Source: Erigeron canadensis (Eukaryota > Streptophyta > Magnoliopsida > Asterales > Asteraceae). From it: a DNA stretch of 64,000 nucleotides. Shown here one piece after another: positions 1 to 9,890 of this stretch. A program made the translations under genes and the position numbers. Within the stretch, counting starts at the first letter, position 1, and the number at the start of each line of letters is the position of its first letter. The notes below the pieces were generated by a model, which was not told where the DNA came from, did not search any database, and saw only the letters and a program-made list of their open reading frames with translations. The stretch covers positions 4,836,001 through 4,900,000 of the forward strand of contig NC_057764.1 of the NCBI RefSeq assembly GCF_010389155.1, written 5' to 3'.

Positions 1-559
1 TAATTAAGCATATACAAAACTTGCTTTTCTAAATCTCTAATGGGATATATCTTCCTTACAGATGGATAATTATATTTACATATACATTATCTAAGTTAAG
101 AAATATGTAAAGTTACTGTTTATATAGCAAACGTTATTAGATGACTAATAATTATCCAATAAATTTACGCAAACCTTAATTAAAAATTAATAACATCAAC
201 AAGTTATCTTATTTAAATTAATAACATCAAGAAGTTATGGTTTTTCTTTAACATACTATAATATCAATTGTATAACATATGGAAATAACAGCTTGAATGA
301 AAGTATGAAATATTAACACAAAGTACGTACCTAATAAAAATTTTGTATAACATATGGAAATATTAAAAATCTTTTCTGCAAAAGATTGAAATTTTTGTAA
401 AGAATAGATAAAAACTTTGATGTTGTATATATATATATATAATTGGATACAGATAAGTAAAAACACTTTTCCTAGTTTGTATTATACATAAAATTCGAAT
501 GATATTTAGTCCATATCCGTTATATTCTTGATAACAACTTTTTCTAAACACCAGGATGA
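1..559. other. AT-rich intergenic DNA
   Basis: No gene is supported here. The stretch is strongly AT-rich with a short (TA)n tract near 427-441. The open frames on the minus strand are short, rich in I/Y/F and have no recognisable motif. Confidence 0.6.
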
Positions 560-825
560 TATTAAATTTGTTTAGAGAAGTGTTTCTGTGAAACCGGTCT
601 CCATTACAATAGTTTAGGGACTATTTATTTTAAAAAACATGTCTTTATGAAAAGAAAGCAGTTTGGGAGAAAAAAGTGGTCTCTATTTCCCGTCAAAGAG
701 ACGTGTTTTTTATTTAAAACCCGTCTAAATACATAGAAACCTCTTTTTTGGTAAAAACCGGTCTCCTTAATTTTTTCTAAAACCGATTTCTATAGGGGGT
801 TTCTATCTGAATTTTTGTAGTAGTG
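560..825. repeat. CACTA-type non-autonomous element, right end only
   Basis: The segment ends with TTTTTGTAGTAGTG (812-825). Its reverse complement CACTACTACAAAAA is the usual terminal motif of plant CACTA (En/Spm) transposons. The body has repeated short phrases of the type ACCGGTCTCC and GTCTCTAT. I cannot find the partner CACTA terminus on the left, so it is truncated or too diverged to see. Confidence 0.45.
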
Positions 826-2052
826 AGAGTTGAGTTATAGGGTTTTTTTTAACACAAAAGTTATCGTCAGATTTATGATAGAATTCATGACCCTTATTGA
901 TGATTTTGATTACTATTCGTTAAGGTTAATCTATAATAAAGTTAGCCTAAAATTTTTTTGACACATAACTTATGCAGTTATTTATGATGAGACTTATAGT
1001 GTTTATAAATGACCTTCATTGTTATAGTGGTTAATTATAGGTAAATTGTATATGTATATTGAAAGGTCGTATGGGATGAACATCTTAATGCATAAGTAAA
1101 TGAGTGAAAGAGGTTACATAATTCATAATAACTTTATTCTTACACTTTCTCCTTAATAATAATGAATGGCCTCAAAAAATGAATATGCATACAATTGCGT
1201 GGATTTTATGTTTAAAAGAAACTGTCTGGAATTTTGGCTAAGTAAATAAATTAAATTATCATGCATTATTTATTATGGTTACCAGTTATTAAGTAGCATG
1301 AGTTAACTTTAAAATTAAAATTACATCTCTTCATAGTTGTTGTTATATGTCAATCTAGGCAATAAATCTCTAATTCCTTGATTTACAAATTGATATAACA
1401 TGCACAGTAAATTCTTACTTTGTTAACATTCATTATTTATTTAGATTATAGTTTATAGCAGTATCTTAAGATTATATCATGCACGCCTCTTATTAGACTA
1501 ATTAAGTTAACGATCAGTATATTTCTAGAAGAATACGATCACAATCATTGGACGTACAAGATGGTCGCGGTAGGGATCCAAAAAGACAAATAATACCGTG
1601 TAAAGTTTGTTAGAATAATTGGACCTTGTTGTTGACTGGATAGTCAATAACAGAAAAACTAGCATTGAATGTCGTTGCTTACTTGCTTTGATTGTAGAAA
1701 CCATGTTTGTTCCATTGTTGACTGGTAGAAACTATGTTTGTGGCTGAAATTACTTGTTGGTCATATCGTTAGAATAGTTTGTTGATAAGAAATTTTGTCA
1801 GTAGTTCCTTTGATATACACTAATATAGTAATATATTAAGTTTTAGCTTAATTTGCATTAATATGTACGTATGGATGAAAACTCCGAAATTTCTAGTCTA
1901 GATAAAATGAGAAGTGGAAGATACATATGGTGATGAATAAAATGAATTAAAAGGATATAAAGAAAAAACATATGGAAAGAAAGCAATGCCCATTTTGAAT
2001 TAGCTGTAATTTTTAGCATTTTTGGAAACCAATGATTAGCGCTTTTTCCCTC
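826..2052. other. intergenic DNA upstream of the carboxylesterase gene
   Basis: No coding frame or repeat boundary can be supported. The last several hundred bases form the presumed promoter region of the CXE gene. The minus-strand open frame at 1858-2115 overlaps the TATA box and 5' UTR of the gene and has no family resemblance. Confidence 0.5.
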
Positions 2053-2060
2053 TATAAATA
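2053..2060 (+). promoter_or_regulatory. TATA box of the carboxylesterase gene
   Basis: TATAAATA lies 79 bases upstream of the ATG at 2139. Plant transcription usually begins about 25-35 bases downstream of such a box, which predicts a start near 2085-2095 and a 5' leader of roughly 45-55 bases. Confidence 0.6.
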
Positions 2061-2138
2061 ACCAAACGATATTATCTATCTCTATGCACTTGTATCTCTT
2101 CCCCTTAACAATCAAACTTCAACATTTATATCTAAAAA

Positions 2139-3125
2139 ATGGCTTCTACCGAAAATGAGATAGCCATCGATCTTTTTCCATTCATTCGAACCTACAAAAA
2201 CGGCACCGTTGAGCGCCTAATGCACACCCCATTTGTCGAACCATCTCCAGTAAACAATCCAACTGCAGGCGTATGCTCCAAAGACATTAAAATCTCCCCT
2301 ACTGTCTCGGCTCGAATCTACCTCCCAAACAAGGCCTTATCCGCCCCTAACCACATCTCAAATAAACTCCCTGTCTTAGTATACTACCATGGTGGCGCCT
2401 TTTGTCTTGAATCGGCCTTTTGTGCCCTCTTTCACAATTATGTAAACACTATTGTCTCAAAGTCACAAAAATTGATTGCCATATCTGTTGAATACAGGTT
2501 AGCCCCAGAAAATCCTTTACCGGCAGCTTATGAAGATTCCTGGGCTGCTCTGAATTGGGTTACTTCTCATGCTAATAAACAAACCCAACCCGAAAACAAA
2601 GATCATTGGATAGTCCAGTATGCCGATTTTGAAAAACTTTACTTAGGTGGAGATAGTGCTGGTGGTAACATTGCTTACAATATGGCAATGCGAGTTGGGC
2701 TCAAAAAGCTAAAAGGTGATGTCAACATTTATGGGGGGTTTTTGTCACATCCACATTTTTGGGGTTCGAAAGCTATTCGTTCTGAGGTGACTAACAACCG
2801 AGAGGAGGCTTGGTTATCGAGGATTTGGAGAGCGGTGTATCCTGACTCACCGGGTGGTGATGATAACCCGGTGGTGAACCCGTGGGCCGAGGGTGCACCC
2901 GCGATATCCGGGTTGGGTTTTAAGAGAATGTTGGTGGTGGTTGCGGAGAAAGATGAGATGAGAGATAGAGGTGTTGAGTTTGTTGAATTTGTGAAGAATA
3001 GTAAGTGGGATGGAGTTGTGGAGTTAGTCGAATATGAAAGTGAAGGACATTGTTTCAACCTTTTTAATCCTGATTGTGATAACTCAAAGGACTTCATCAA
3101 TCGCTTGGTTTCGTTTATGGGTTAA
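2139..3125 (+). CDS. plant carboxylesterase (CXE, alpha/beta hydrolase fold-3)
   Basis: An intact 328-residue, single-exon member of the plant CXE family (relatives of GID1 and 2-hydroxyisoflavanone dehydratase), which hydrolyses small carboxylic esters and is usually cytosolic. No signal peptide or membrane segment is visible. The oxyanion-hole motif HGGAF is at residues 84-88 and the nucleophile elbow GDSAGG at 171-176 (Ser173). Asp272 in AEKDEMRD and His304 in EGHCFNLF are placed to complete the triad. The family block EYRLAPENPLPAAYEDSW is at 118-135. Length fits the usual 310-340 residues. The first ATG is taken because it has good context (AAAAATGGCT), follows a TATA box and gives the typical N-terminus. 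GID1 is less likely: the triad is complete, whereas GID1 has lost the catalytic His. The substrate cannot be read from sequence. It is the only intact host gene in the window. Confidence 0.93.
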   Translation: MASTENEIAIDLFPFIRTYKNGTVERLMHTPFVEPSPVNNPTAGVCSKDIKISPTVSARIYLPNKALSAPNHISNKLPVLVYYHGGAFCLESAFCALFHNYVNTIVSKSQKLIAISVEYRLAPENPLPAAYEDSWAALNWVTSHANKQTQPENKDHWIVQYADFEKLYLGGDSAGGNIAYNMAMRVGLKKLKGDVNIYGGFLSHPHFWGSKAIRSEVTNNREEAWLSRIWRAVYPDSPGGDDNPVVNPWAEGAPAISGLGFKRMLVVVAEKDEMRDRGVEFVEFVKNSKWDGVVELVEYESEGHCFNLFNPDCDNSKDFINRLVSFMG

Positions 3126-3334
3126 ATATTATCGCAAAAATTATATATATTCTCTCATCTTATGTGGTAGTTGTGTGTCTTGTGACTTGTTTTATTGCCT
3201 CGTTTTGTCACTTTTACATATTGTGGATTGAATGTGTTGTAAAGTTGCATATATAGTTTAATACGAGTATCAACTTACAGATTATAAATAATACTCGGTA
3301 TGTATGTTGCTCTGTTCACGTAAAAATACTCAAT
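3126..3334 (+). other. 3' UTR region of the carboxylesterase gene
   Basis: AT-rich sequence after the TAA at 3123-3125. An AATAAA at 3332-3337 is a candidate polyadenylation signal and coincides with the left edge of a foldback element. An ATAAATAATA tract near 3285 is an alternative. Confidence 0.4.
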
Positions 3335-3538
3335 AAATTAATCCACATTTAAAATTCTAGTATTTTAAAAGTTCATACTTTTTAGTGTGAATTTTCATTT
3401 TTAATTTATTATACCACATTTGTCCACACTAACTTAATATGTAGCGTAGACAAATGTGGTTTGACAAATTAGATATGAAAGTCCATAATAAAAATTATAA
3501 ACTTTTGGAATACCACAATTTTAAGTATGGATTAATTT
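3335..3538. mobile_element. foldback MITE downstream of the CXE gene
   Basis: The ends are AAATTAATCC (3335-3344) and its complement GGATTAATTT (3529-3538). Pairing continues inward for about 90 bases with scattered mismatches up to an ACCACATTTGTC block on each arm, so nearly the whole 204 bp folds into one hairpin. No coding capacity. The target duplication is not clear, so I do not assign a superfamily. Confidence 0.7.
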
Positions 3539-4135
3539 CTACATACTTTTAGTTTTTCATATGTTTACATAAATAAAAGCATGACCAATTAATTTTTTAA
3601 ATTGTTCACATTAAGTAAAAAAGGTGACCTAAAATCTTGAAGAAAGAAAGCTAGGCCACTAGGGGTCACATAAAAAATGACTATATTATCACTAATGGTA
3701 AAACATTTATAAATGTTTTAACGTGGCTACCTATAATAATACTTTATTTTGTGGTAATATAATATTAGTATGTGTAAATTAATTCATAGTTTATTTGTAT
3801 TTTTTAAATTTATAAAGTTCAAAAATAAGGTTTAATTAATATTTAATTCATTTGTTTAATAAAAAAATAACAATTAAAGATGAAGTGAACTTAAACATAG
3901 AAAAATTGCATAGTATTATTTTATTTGACAAATATGTCAAATTGGCAATAATGAATAACACCATGTTAACCTTTACAAAATATCAATTAATGTTTTAGAA
4001 AGTTAAATTATAATATATTATTAAATATGATACGAATATAATTTGTTTAATTAAATTTGAGAAAAATATAGAGATAAAAAGAAACATCGATGACAATTTT
4101 TATTTAGAAACGAAAAAAGTTGAATATATATATAT
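3539..4135. other. AT-rich spacer
   Basis: I see no gene and no clear element. The right edge ends in a TA repeat into which the next MITE is inserted. Confidence 0.5.
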
Positions 4136-4342
4136 AGGGGTTGGGTATTATAAAACAAGTATTAATGTAAAACAAATAAGACAAGATCTTGACCCTTGGA
4201 TCATGGTTAAATTGATGCACGAAGATTCACGAAACAAATGATACACAATGATTTTAATGATGCACGATGATTTTCAATGAAGAGAAACATATTGTTTTAT
4301 TTATTTTACTTTAATATTTGTTTTATTTTATCTAAAACCTAT
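4136..4342. mobile_element. MITE family A, copy 1
   Basis: About 205 bp between TA repeats, with imperfect terminal inverted repeats near 48 bp (AGGGGTTGGGTATTATAAAA on the left, complement of TTTATTTTATCTAAAACCTA on the right). The reverse complement of 30961-31165 aligns over the full length, including the central GACAAGATCTTGACCCTT block, which proves a dispersed family. No coding capacity. Confidence 0.8.
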
Positions 4343-4516
4343 ATATATATATATAAGGCCCTCATAACATTTGATACACCGCTCTTAAGGGCGTTACAAC
4401 TTAGAAGACAAATTATTCAACCTTGCTTTTGAATGTCCACTTTCTCTTTGACCAACACCTCCAACGAACCCCCCCCCCCCCCCCTTGCACCATTATTTCA
4501 CCTTTTTCTTCCCAAA

Positions 4517-4729
4517 ATGCATCCATACCACTACAACCCAAACCTTCTATTTCCAAACCCTAATGACCCAAACTAACTTAATATCAATGATCCTAACCTT
4601 CACCAAAATCCCCATGTTATTATCTTGATCGGTAACATGTCAATGCTAACATCTCTTATGCAGGATTGCAACCAACATTTTCTATGTCGGAATTTTAACC
4701 GTGGCCTCACAATACGGAAAAAACGTTTT
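4517..4729 (+). pseudogene. 5' fragment of a PIF/Harbinger-related Myb/SANT gene (ORF1-like)
   Basis: An ATG at 4517 opens an Asn/Pro/Tyr-rich start (MHPYHYNPNLLFPNPNDPN) followed by a TAA. Such an N-terminus is typical of the plant Harbinger ORF1 / GST-T3-like Myb proteins, whose SANT-type part lies on the other side of the retrotransposon from 22585. A run of 16 C residues at 4469-4484 precedes the ATG. The fragment ends at the Athila-like insertion. The family call rests mainly on the downstream half; alone this piece would be weak. Confidence 0.45.
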
Positions 4730-6175
4730 TGATATGTCGTAACATATACCCATTTCCCACGGCTTAATGAGTTGTTTTCATATAGTTTAAGAATCGTTTT
4801 CGTATATATTTGGTGCGTTTATGGTGTTTGTTAGTGTTTCAGGGTGTTAACAGGTACCTAAGCGTAATCTCAAGAAATCGAGGTTTCTAGAGTAAAATGA
4901 GTGCTTACGGACGTTTTACGCGGCACGTAAGTGAAGGTCAAAGTTGGTCAAAGGTGGTCAACGAAAGTCAACGCATACTGCGACGCAGTTATTCTTGCTG
5001 AGGAAAAAACTGCTTCGCAGTAGCCTAAGAGTGCGACGCAATTGAACCGTGTACAGCCAAAAGACCTGTCATTGAATGTCAAAGTCAACAGAAGTCAAAG
5101 GAAAGACTTCGACGAAGTTGGGCGCCGATTCTGTATTCTTTTGGGATGATGTAAATAGCTTGTAAAACATTCTAAAAACCCTACCTTTTACTTCTAGTCG
5201 ATTTTGGAGCACTTTTTCAGGGTTTTTCTTGTATTCTAACCATCTTTAAGGATTTCAAGCACGATTGGATCAATTCTGTTATTCGTTTTCAATCCCTTGT
5301 ATTCGGTAACGATGAACTTTCTTTATTTGATTTGTTATTCATATTTTAATATGAGTGGCTAATCGCCTTTTCATCAATCTTGATGGAGTGAGACAATATG
5401 TAAGGATTGCACTATTTTTATAATTCAAGTTGATTTAATTTAACGTTGTGTCGTGATCTTAATTTATTGATTCTTTGTCATTTAATTATTCATTGCGGAT
5501 AATTTTTACATGATCTTAGTGGTAACTTTGGTTGGGTAGAAGTTATTTTGATTGCTTGGTTAGAAGCGATTATTTCTATGACAGGTACGGTAGAAAGTAA
5601 TTAATAATTAATAAGGTTACGAGTTAATGGTTGGGTACAATCAATAGACACAATTTTTCTTTAAAATAATCAAAACCATTGTCGAATTAGTAAAGTTATA
5701 AGAAGGCGTCTCGGGGTACCGGTCTTAATAATGGAACTAGTTTAAACAAGAGAGTCAAATGAAGTTGTTAACTTGACGGGTACGGGTTGGCGATCAATTT
5801 GAGTCTCGGTTATTTAATCAACTAAATTGAATTTGAAGTTCATCAAATGTGCAATCTTAACATGTTGTCAAGCGAAATCAAGATGGATAACCTTTAAGTT
5901 ATTGTTTCATACAACAAACTCTTCTTTCGAATAATCCTGAGGGATTACTGACTCATTTTACTAACTACTTGCAACGTGGAAACTCGGCTACAAAACCCCC
6001 CATTTTTCTTGAATTACATTACTTATGACAATTTCTTACGATAGTCCTTGTGAACGATCTTGGCTAACCAATTTTACTATACTGCATGTGATCAGGTACA
6101 CTGCCTGTGAGTGTGCAGTAGTCATTCTTTTGGTAATTCATGTTTAAAAATTTTATTACTAGATTTCACACATCA
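4730..6175 (+). repeat. 5' LTR of the Athila-like element
   Basis: 1446 bp, beginning TGATATGTCG and ending TTCACACATCA. It aligns throughout with 21007-22462; the first 230 bp differ at roughly 16 sites plus small gaps, the rest less. One obvious gap near 4985 removes one short palindromic motif (ACTGCGACGCAGT type) present in the 3' LTR. Confidence 0.9.
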
Positions 6176-6181
6176 AGTTTT

Positions 6182-6199
6182 TGGCGCCGTTGCCGGGGA
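6182..6199 (+). other. primer-binding site (tRNA-Asp type)
   Basis: TGGCGCCGTTGCCGGGGA starts six bases after the LTR end. It is complementary to the 3' end of plant tRNA-Asp, the primer commonly inferred for Athila-type elements. Confidence 0.85.
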
Positions 6200-6369
6200 C
6201 TTAAATTAAGTAGTTGTTCGTTGTGTAATTCGATCCTTCCTTGCATTCATTTGTGAGGAAGTTATTTGTTTTTAATAGATAGATTTCATTGTTGTATTAG
6301 TTTTGTTTATGTTAGTTCCTGGTGCGGTTAACGGTATTTCTTGTGGTGCGTGTGCAGGTGCTTTTTTAG

Positions 6370-7608
6370 TTGATGAACACAAGAGCCTCTGGTAGACCTT
6401 TTCTTAGTCCTCAGTCTAATCCCGGGAAAGCCAGAAGACGCTTACTAAGACCAAACAACACGGAGCCCTCAAACACCGACAAAATAGATTCAGAAACTGA
6501 AAACCGTGACCAACCGGACGTAGACTTGGATCAACACTATTCAAAGAAGGATTCAATGTCCGAAGTTCGATTTAGCACCAAATTCTCCGAAGGTAGTGGT
6601 TTGTTCAAAACTGGTGATAGTTCAGAAGAAGATGATAATCAGGAAAAAACTCATAAACCAGTTTCAACAGTAATTCCTCGAGTAAATCAACCAGTTAGAG
6701 CAAGGAGAATGGGTGATCAAGAGCAACCGGTCGACCCCAACAACCGTCTTTAGGGTGACCGAAGAAGAAATGTATCGACTAATCGGGGTACTCCCATTCG
6801 TCCTCCTATAACCGGAATAAACTTTTCTCTTAAGGGAAATCATTTGAAAAGTGTTGAAGAGGAGAAATTTGATGGTGTATCAAACGGTGATCCTTACGTC
6901 CATTTAGAAAGATTTGAGAAAATTTGCAGGTTTTATCATTATGGCGAAGGACAGGATGATAATGTGAAGCTGGAGCTTTTTCCACTTACTCTGTGTGGAG
7001 AAGCTAAAGAGTGGTTGAAGGAACAACTGGATGATCTATACACCACATGGGCTCAACTTCGTGAAGGATTCATTGACGATTTCTATTCTGTGAGAACTCA
7101 AAGACAGCTTGAGAATAAAATCAGAGTTTTCTTTCAAGATGCAGGAGAAGATGTGGTTGATGCATGGAAGCGTTATAAAGGAATGCTCAGAAATTGTCCT
7201 GGGCATAACTTGAATACTGAAGCAGCGGTAGAGATATTCTTTGATGGTTTGCTAAGGAAGACAAAAAGAGAACTTGCAGGTGCATTCGGGGGTGGTTTGA
7301 ATAATGTGACCCCGAGTGAAGGTTATAAAGTCCTCAATGATATGGCCAAGGAGTTCTCTGTTCGTGAGGAAACTAGAGATAGGAGATCTGTTGGTAAGAC
7401 TGTTGCAAAGTTGGAAAGTGGTGAAGAGTCCAGTTTGGTTGCTGAAGTCAAAGCACTCTCGAAGTAGATGAATGAGAGATTTGACAACCAAGACATGTGG
7501 CTCAAAAGCATTGAAAGAGATGTGAAGGTGATTGCTGATGGATGTGCCTACTGTAGAGACATGCACTATTCAGAAGATTGCCCGGATAAGCCAGCCCAGG
7601 AAGTTAAC
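6370..7608 (+). pseudogene. gag, N-terminal and core part (Athila-like)
   Basis: One reading frame from the ATG at 6370 with two in-frame stops (TAG 6751-6753, TAG 7465-7467). The charged, Ser/Pro-rich N-terminus is followed from about 6840 by the retrotransposon gag domain (LERFEKICRFY, then CGEAKEWLKEQL and GLLRKTKRELAGAFGG), which forms the particle coat. After the second stop the same frame continues into a short Cys/His motif CAYCRDMHYSEDC (about 7541-7581), a zinc-knuckle-like site. The frame is then cut at 7609 by a 1.1-kb insertion; the rest of gag resumes at 8722. Confidence 0.85.
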
Positions 7609-8718
7609 TGATGTGAATTTTAGGTGAAATACTCAGAGTCAGACTGTGTCAACTCACAAAACACAAGCACAGCGGAATTAAAAACTATTTTTTTAGGATT
7701 TTTCTGGATTTCATAACAAAACATGCCCAAGCTGACTATAAGAACAAATTATACAGCATTAATGAAACAGTGGAAATAAACTGAAACAAGAACAAATAAA
7801 CAAGGATAGATAAGAATCTAATACTTGACTCGTAAAGGACTGAACCACCAGAATTAAATACAAAAAACACTCTAAAACCACCACTATATCTGATAAAGGC
7901 TGAGCCACCACAAATATAGATAAAAGTAATGAAGATTTTAAGATCTCACCACAATAATCTATAAAGGCAAAGCCACCAAGATTACTGATAAAGGGATTAC
8001 TTCAAACCACCAAGATCAAAGATCCATAAAGGTAAAGAAGATTTTCAAATGAATAGAATTCAGCTTTATCAAACTTTCATAAACACACTCTGATCTTTTT
8101 ACAATGAAAGAAAACCTCTATTTATAGAGGAAATACAAGAGACAAGGAATATTCTATCCTAGACAACTAGTACAAGGTTGTTATTAATCAACCAATAGGA
8201 ATAGAGAGCACAATCTGCAGCTGTAGGGTAGAGGAAGGTTCTCTCTCTGGTCCCCACTTGTATTCTTCTTCTCCCACGATTAGATGTCACCACAACAATA
8301 CAAAAACATGAAACTGAATTCTTATCCTTATTCAGAACCATCTAAAACAGCCACACACACGTGTTAATCACATGACTTGACCTGATTATTGAAAGCATCG
8401 AAAAAGATAAGTGTTTGAAAATCCCAAGCTGATTCTGCTCCAAGCTGACTCTGCCCAAGCTGACCCAGTCTGGGCGTCCCAAGCTGACTCTTCTTCCAAG
8501 CTGACCCAGATTGGTCGAATTTGCAAGCTGATCTTCAAACTTCCCCCAACATTTCAGTCTTCCCATTTAAGTAAGATGAATCCTAGGGGGCAGATAGGAT
8601 CACCAATCATCTTACTAAAGTGTGCCATCGAGGGAAACATCATCATGGCCTGAGCTGAGTCCAGGCTGACTCGGTCTGAGCTGAGTTCAGGACAACTCAG
8701 GGAAATTTCGTATTATCA
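7609..8718. mobile_element. 1.1-kb insertion in gag, probable solo LTR
   Basis: Gag coding stops at 7608 and resumes at about 8721. The insert runs TGAT...ATCA; the tetramer AACT occurs at both junctions (7606-7609 and 8718-8721), so the exact edges and target duplication are ambiguous. A TATTTATAGAGG box near 8114, repeated AAAGGCTGAGCCACC-type phrases (7830-8035) and a later cluster of CCAAGCTGAC motifs look like an LTR promoter region. It encodes nothing recognisable. Element family is uncertain. Confidence 0.6.
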
Positions 8719-8721
8719 ACT

Positions 8722-9528
8722 ATATACAAAATCAACAAGGGAACTTTAACCAGAATACCGGTTATGAAAACCAGCCAGCAGGTACTTCTTTTTCCTCTTC
8801 CTCATTTTGACAATGCTAATAATTCTGGTTTTAGTGGAAACAGGTTCAGCAGGTTCAACAGCCAGCAGAATGCGAATGCTGAATTAAGAGAGGTCATGAA
8901 GGATTTGGTTGGTGCTCAGAAAGCCACCAATGAGAAGGTTGAAGAACTAAACAAGAAGATGGCTTCTAAATGGGATGCTATGACTACTAGATCGAACAGG
9001 TTGGCTAATAAGCTGGAGCAGAGTACAAAGAGTACTCAAGCAACATTTCAGGATATAGAGGCTAAGCTTGAAAGGCTAGGAACATCAAACAGGCAGCCCG
9101 GTACACTACCGAGCAATACTCAGCAGAATCCTAAGCCTCAACAGAATAGCCAAGGATCAGGAGCCAAGTACAGCCACCCGAATGCTCGAAATGAGCAAGT
9201 CAATGCGATCACAATAAGAGCATGTAATACTTATAATTCTGCAAATCCTTTGCCTAATGATGTTACTCCTCTTGTGCAGGTTGAAGCCGATGAAGTTGTT
9301 GATGATGAGATTGAGATGGAGCCGAACCCAGCCGTGAAGACACCGGCCGTTCCATCCAAGGCTGCTGAGAAGACTACTGTTGAGAAACCACCCGCTAAGC
9401 CATATTAGCCGAAGATACCTTTTCCTCAACGATTGAGGAAAGCGAAGATCAAGGAGAATTTTAAAAAGTTTGTTGATTTGATTTAAAATGTTAACATTAC
9501 TGTTCCCTTAGTTGATCTTCTTGCAGGT
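8722..9528 (+). pseudogene. gag C-terminal part and linker to protease (Athila-like)
   Basis: Continuation of gag after the insertion. Residues rich in N/Q/S (such as NANNSGFSGNRFSRFNSQQN) are followed by a charged helical stretch (DLVGAQKATNEKVEELNKKM) and a Pro/Val/Glu-rich tail. A frameshift lies near 8805 and in-frame stops at 9406-9408 (TAG) and 9484-9486 (TAA). The first stop falls where a Gln codon would be expected, consistent with a CAG to TAG change. Confidence 0.75.
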
Positions 9529-9890
9529 ATGCCCAATTATGAGAAGTTTCTCAAAGATCTCATTTCGGATAGGAAGAAGCTAGAAGAAGGGAAGACGGCA
9601 GTTATGAGTGCCGAGTGCTCCGCCATAATAAAGAACGAGATACCCTCTAAGCTAGATGATCCAGGGAGTTTTCTTATTTCTTGTTCTTTTGATATTGAAT
9701 TGTATAAAGCTTTAGCCGGTCTTGGGGCCAGCATTAACTTAATGCCTTACTCGGTTTATAAGAAACTGTCTTTAGGTGCTTTGACCCCAACCCGCATGAG
9801 CATTAGGCTTGCGGATAGATCATTCCAATATCCCATGGGGATAGCGGAAAATTTACAGATTAAGGTGGGTCATATGATTTTCCCGGTTGA
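9529..9890 (+). pseudogene. retroviral-type aspartic protease, first part (Athila-like)
   Basis: About 120 codons in the gag frame. The block GLGASINLMPYSVYKKL followed by MSIRLADRSFQYPMGIAEN is the plant gypsy protease; it would cut the gag-pol polyprotein. In relatives the residue before LGAS is the catalytic Asp; here it is Gly, so the enzyme would be dead even if whole. The domain is interrupted at 9890 by a 2.9-kb solo LTR and resumes at 12837. Confidence 0.82.
9886..9890 (+). repeat. target-site duplication GTTGA, left copy
   Basis: GTTGA here and at 12832-12836 flanks the solo LTR exactly; removing the insert and one copy joins the protease reading frame across the site. Confidence 0.85.

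Noticed and set aside
2729..3100. minus-strand 123-codon open frame
   Set aside because: Antisense shadow of the intact carboxylesterase gene.
2139..3125. gibberellin receptor GID1
   Set aside because: Complete Ser-Asp-His triad, whereas GID1 lacks the catalytic His; overall it reads as an esterase.
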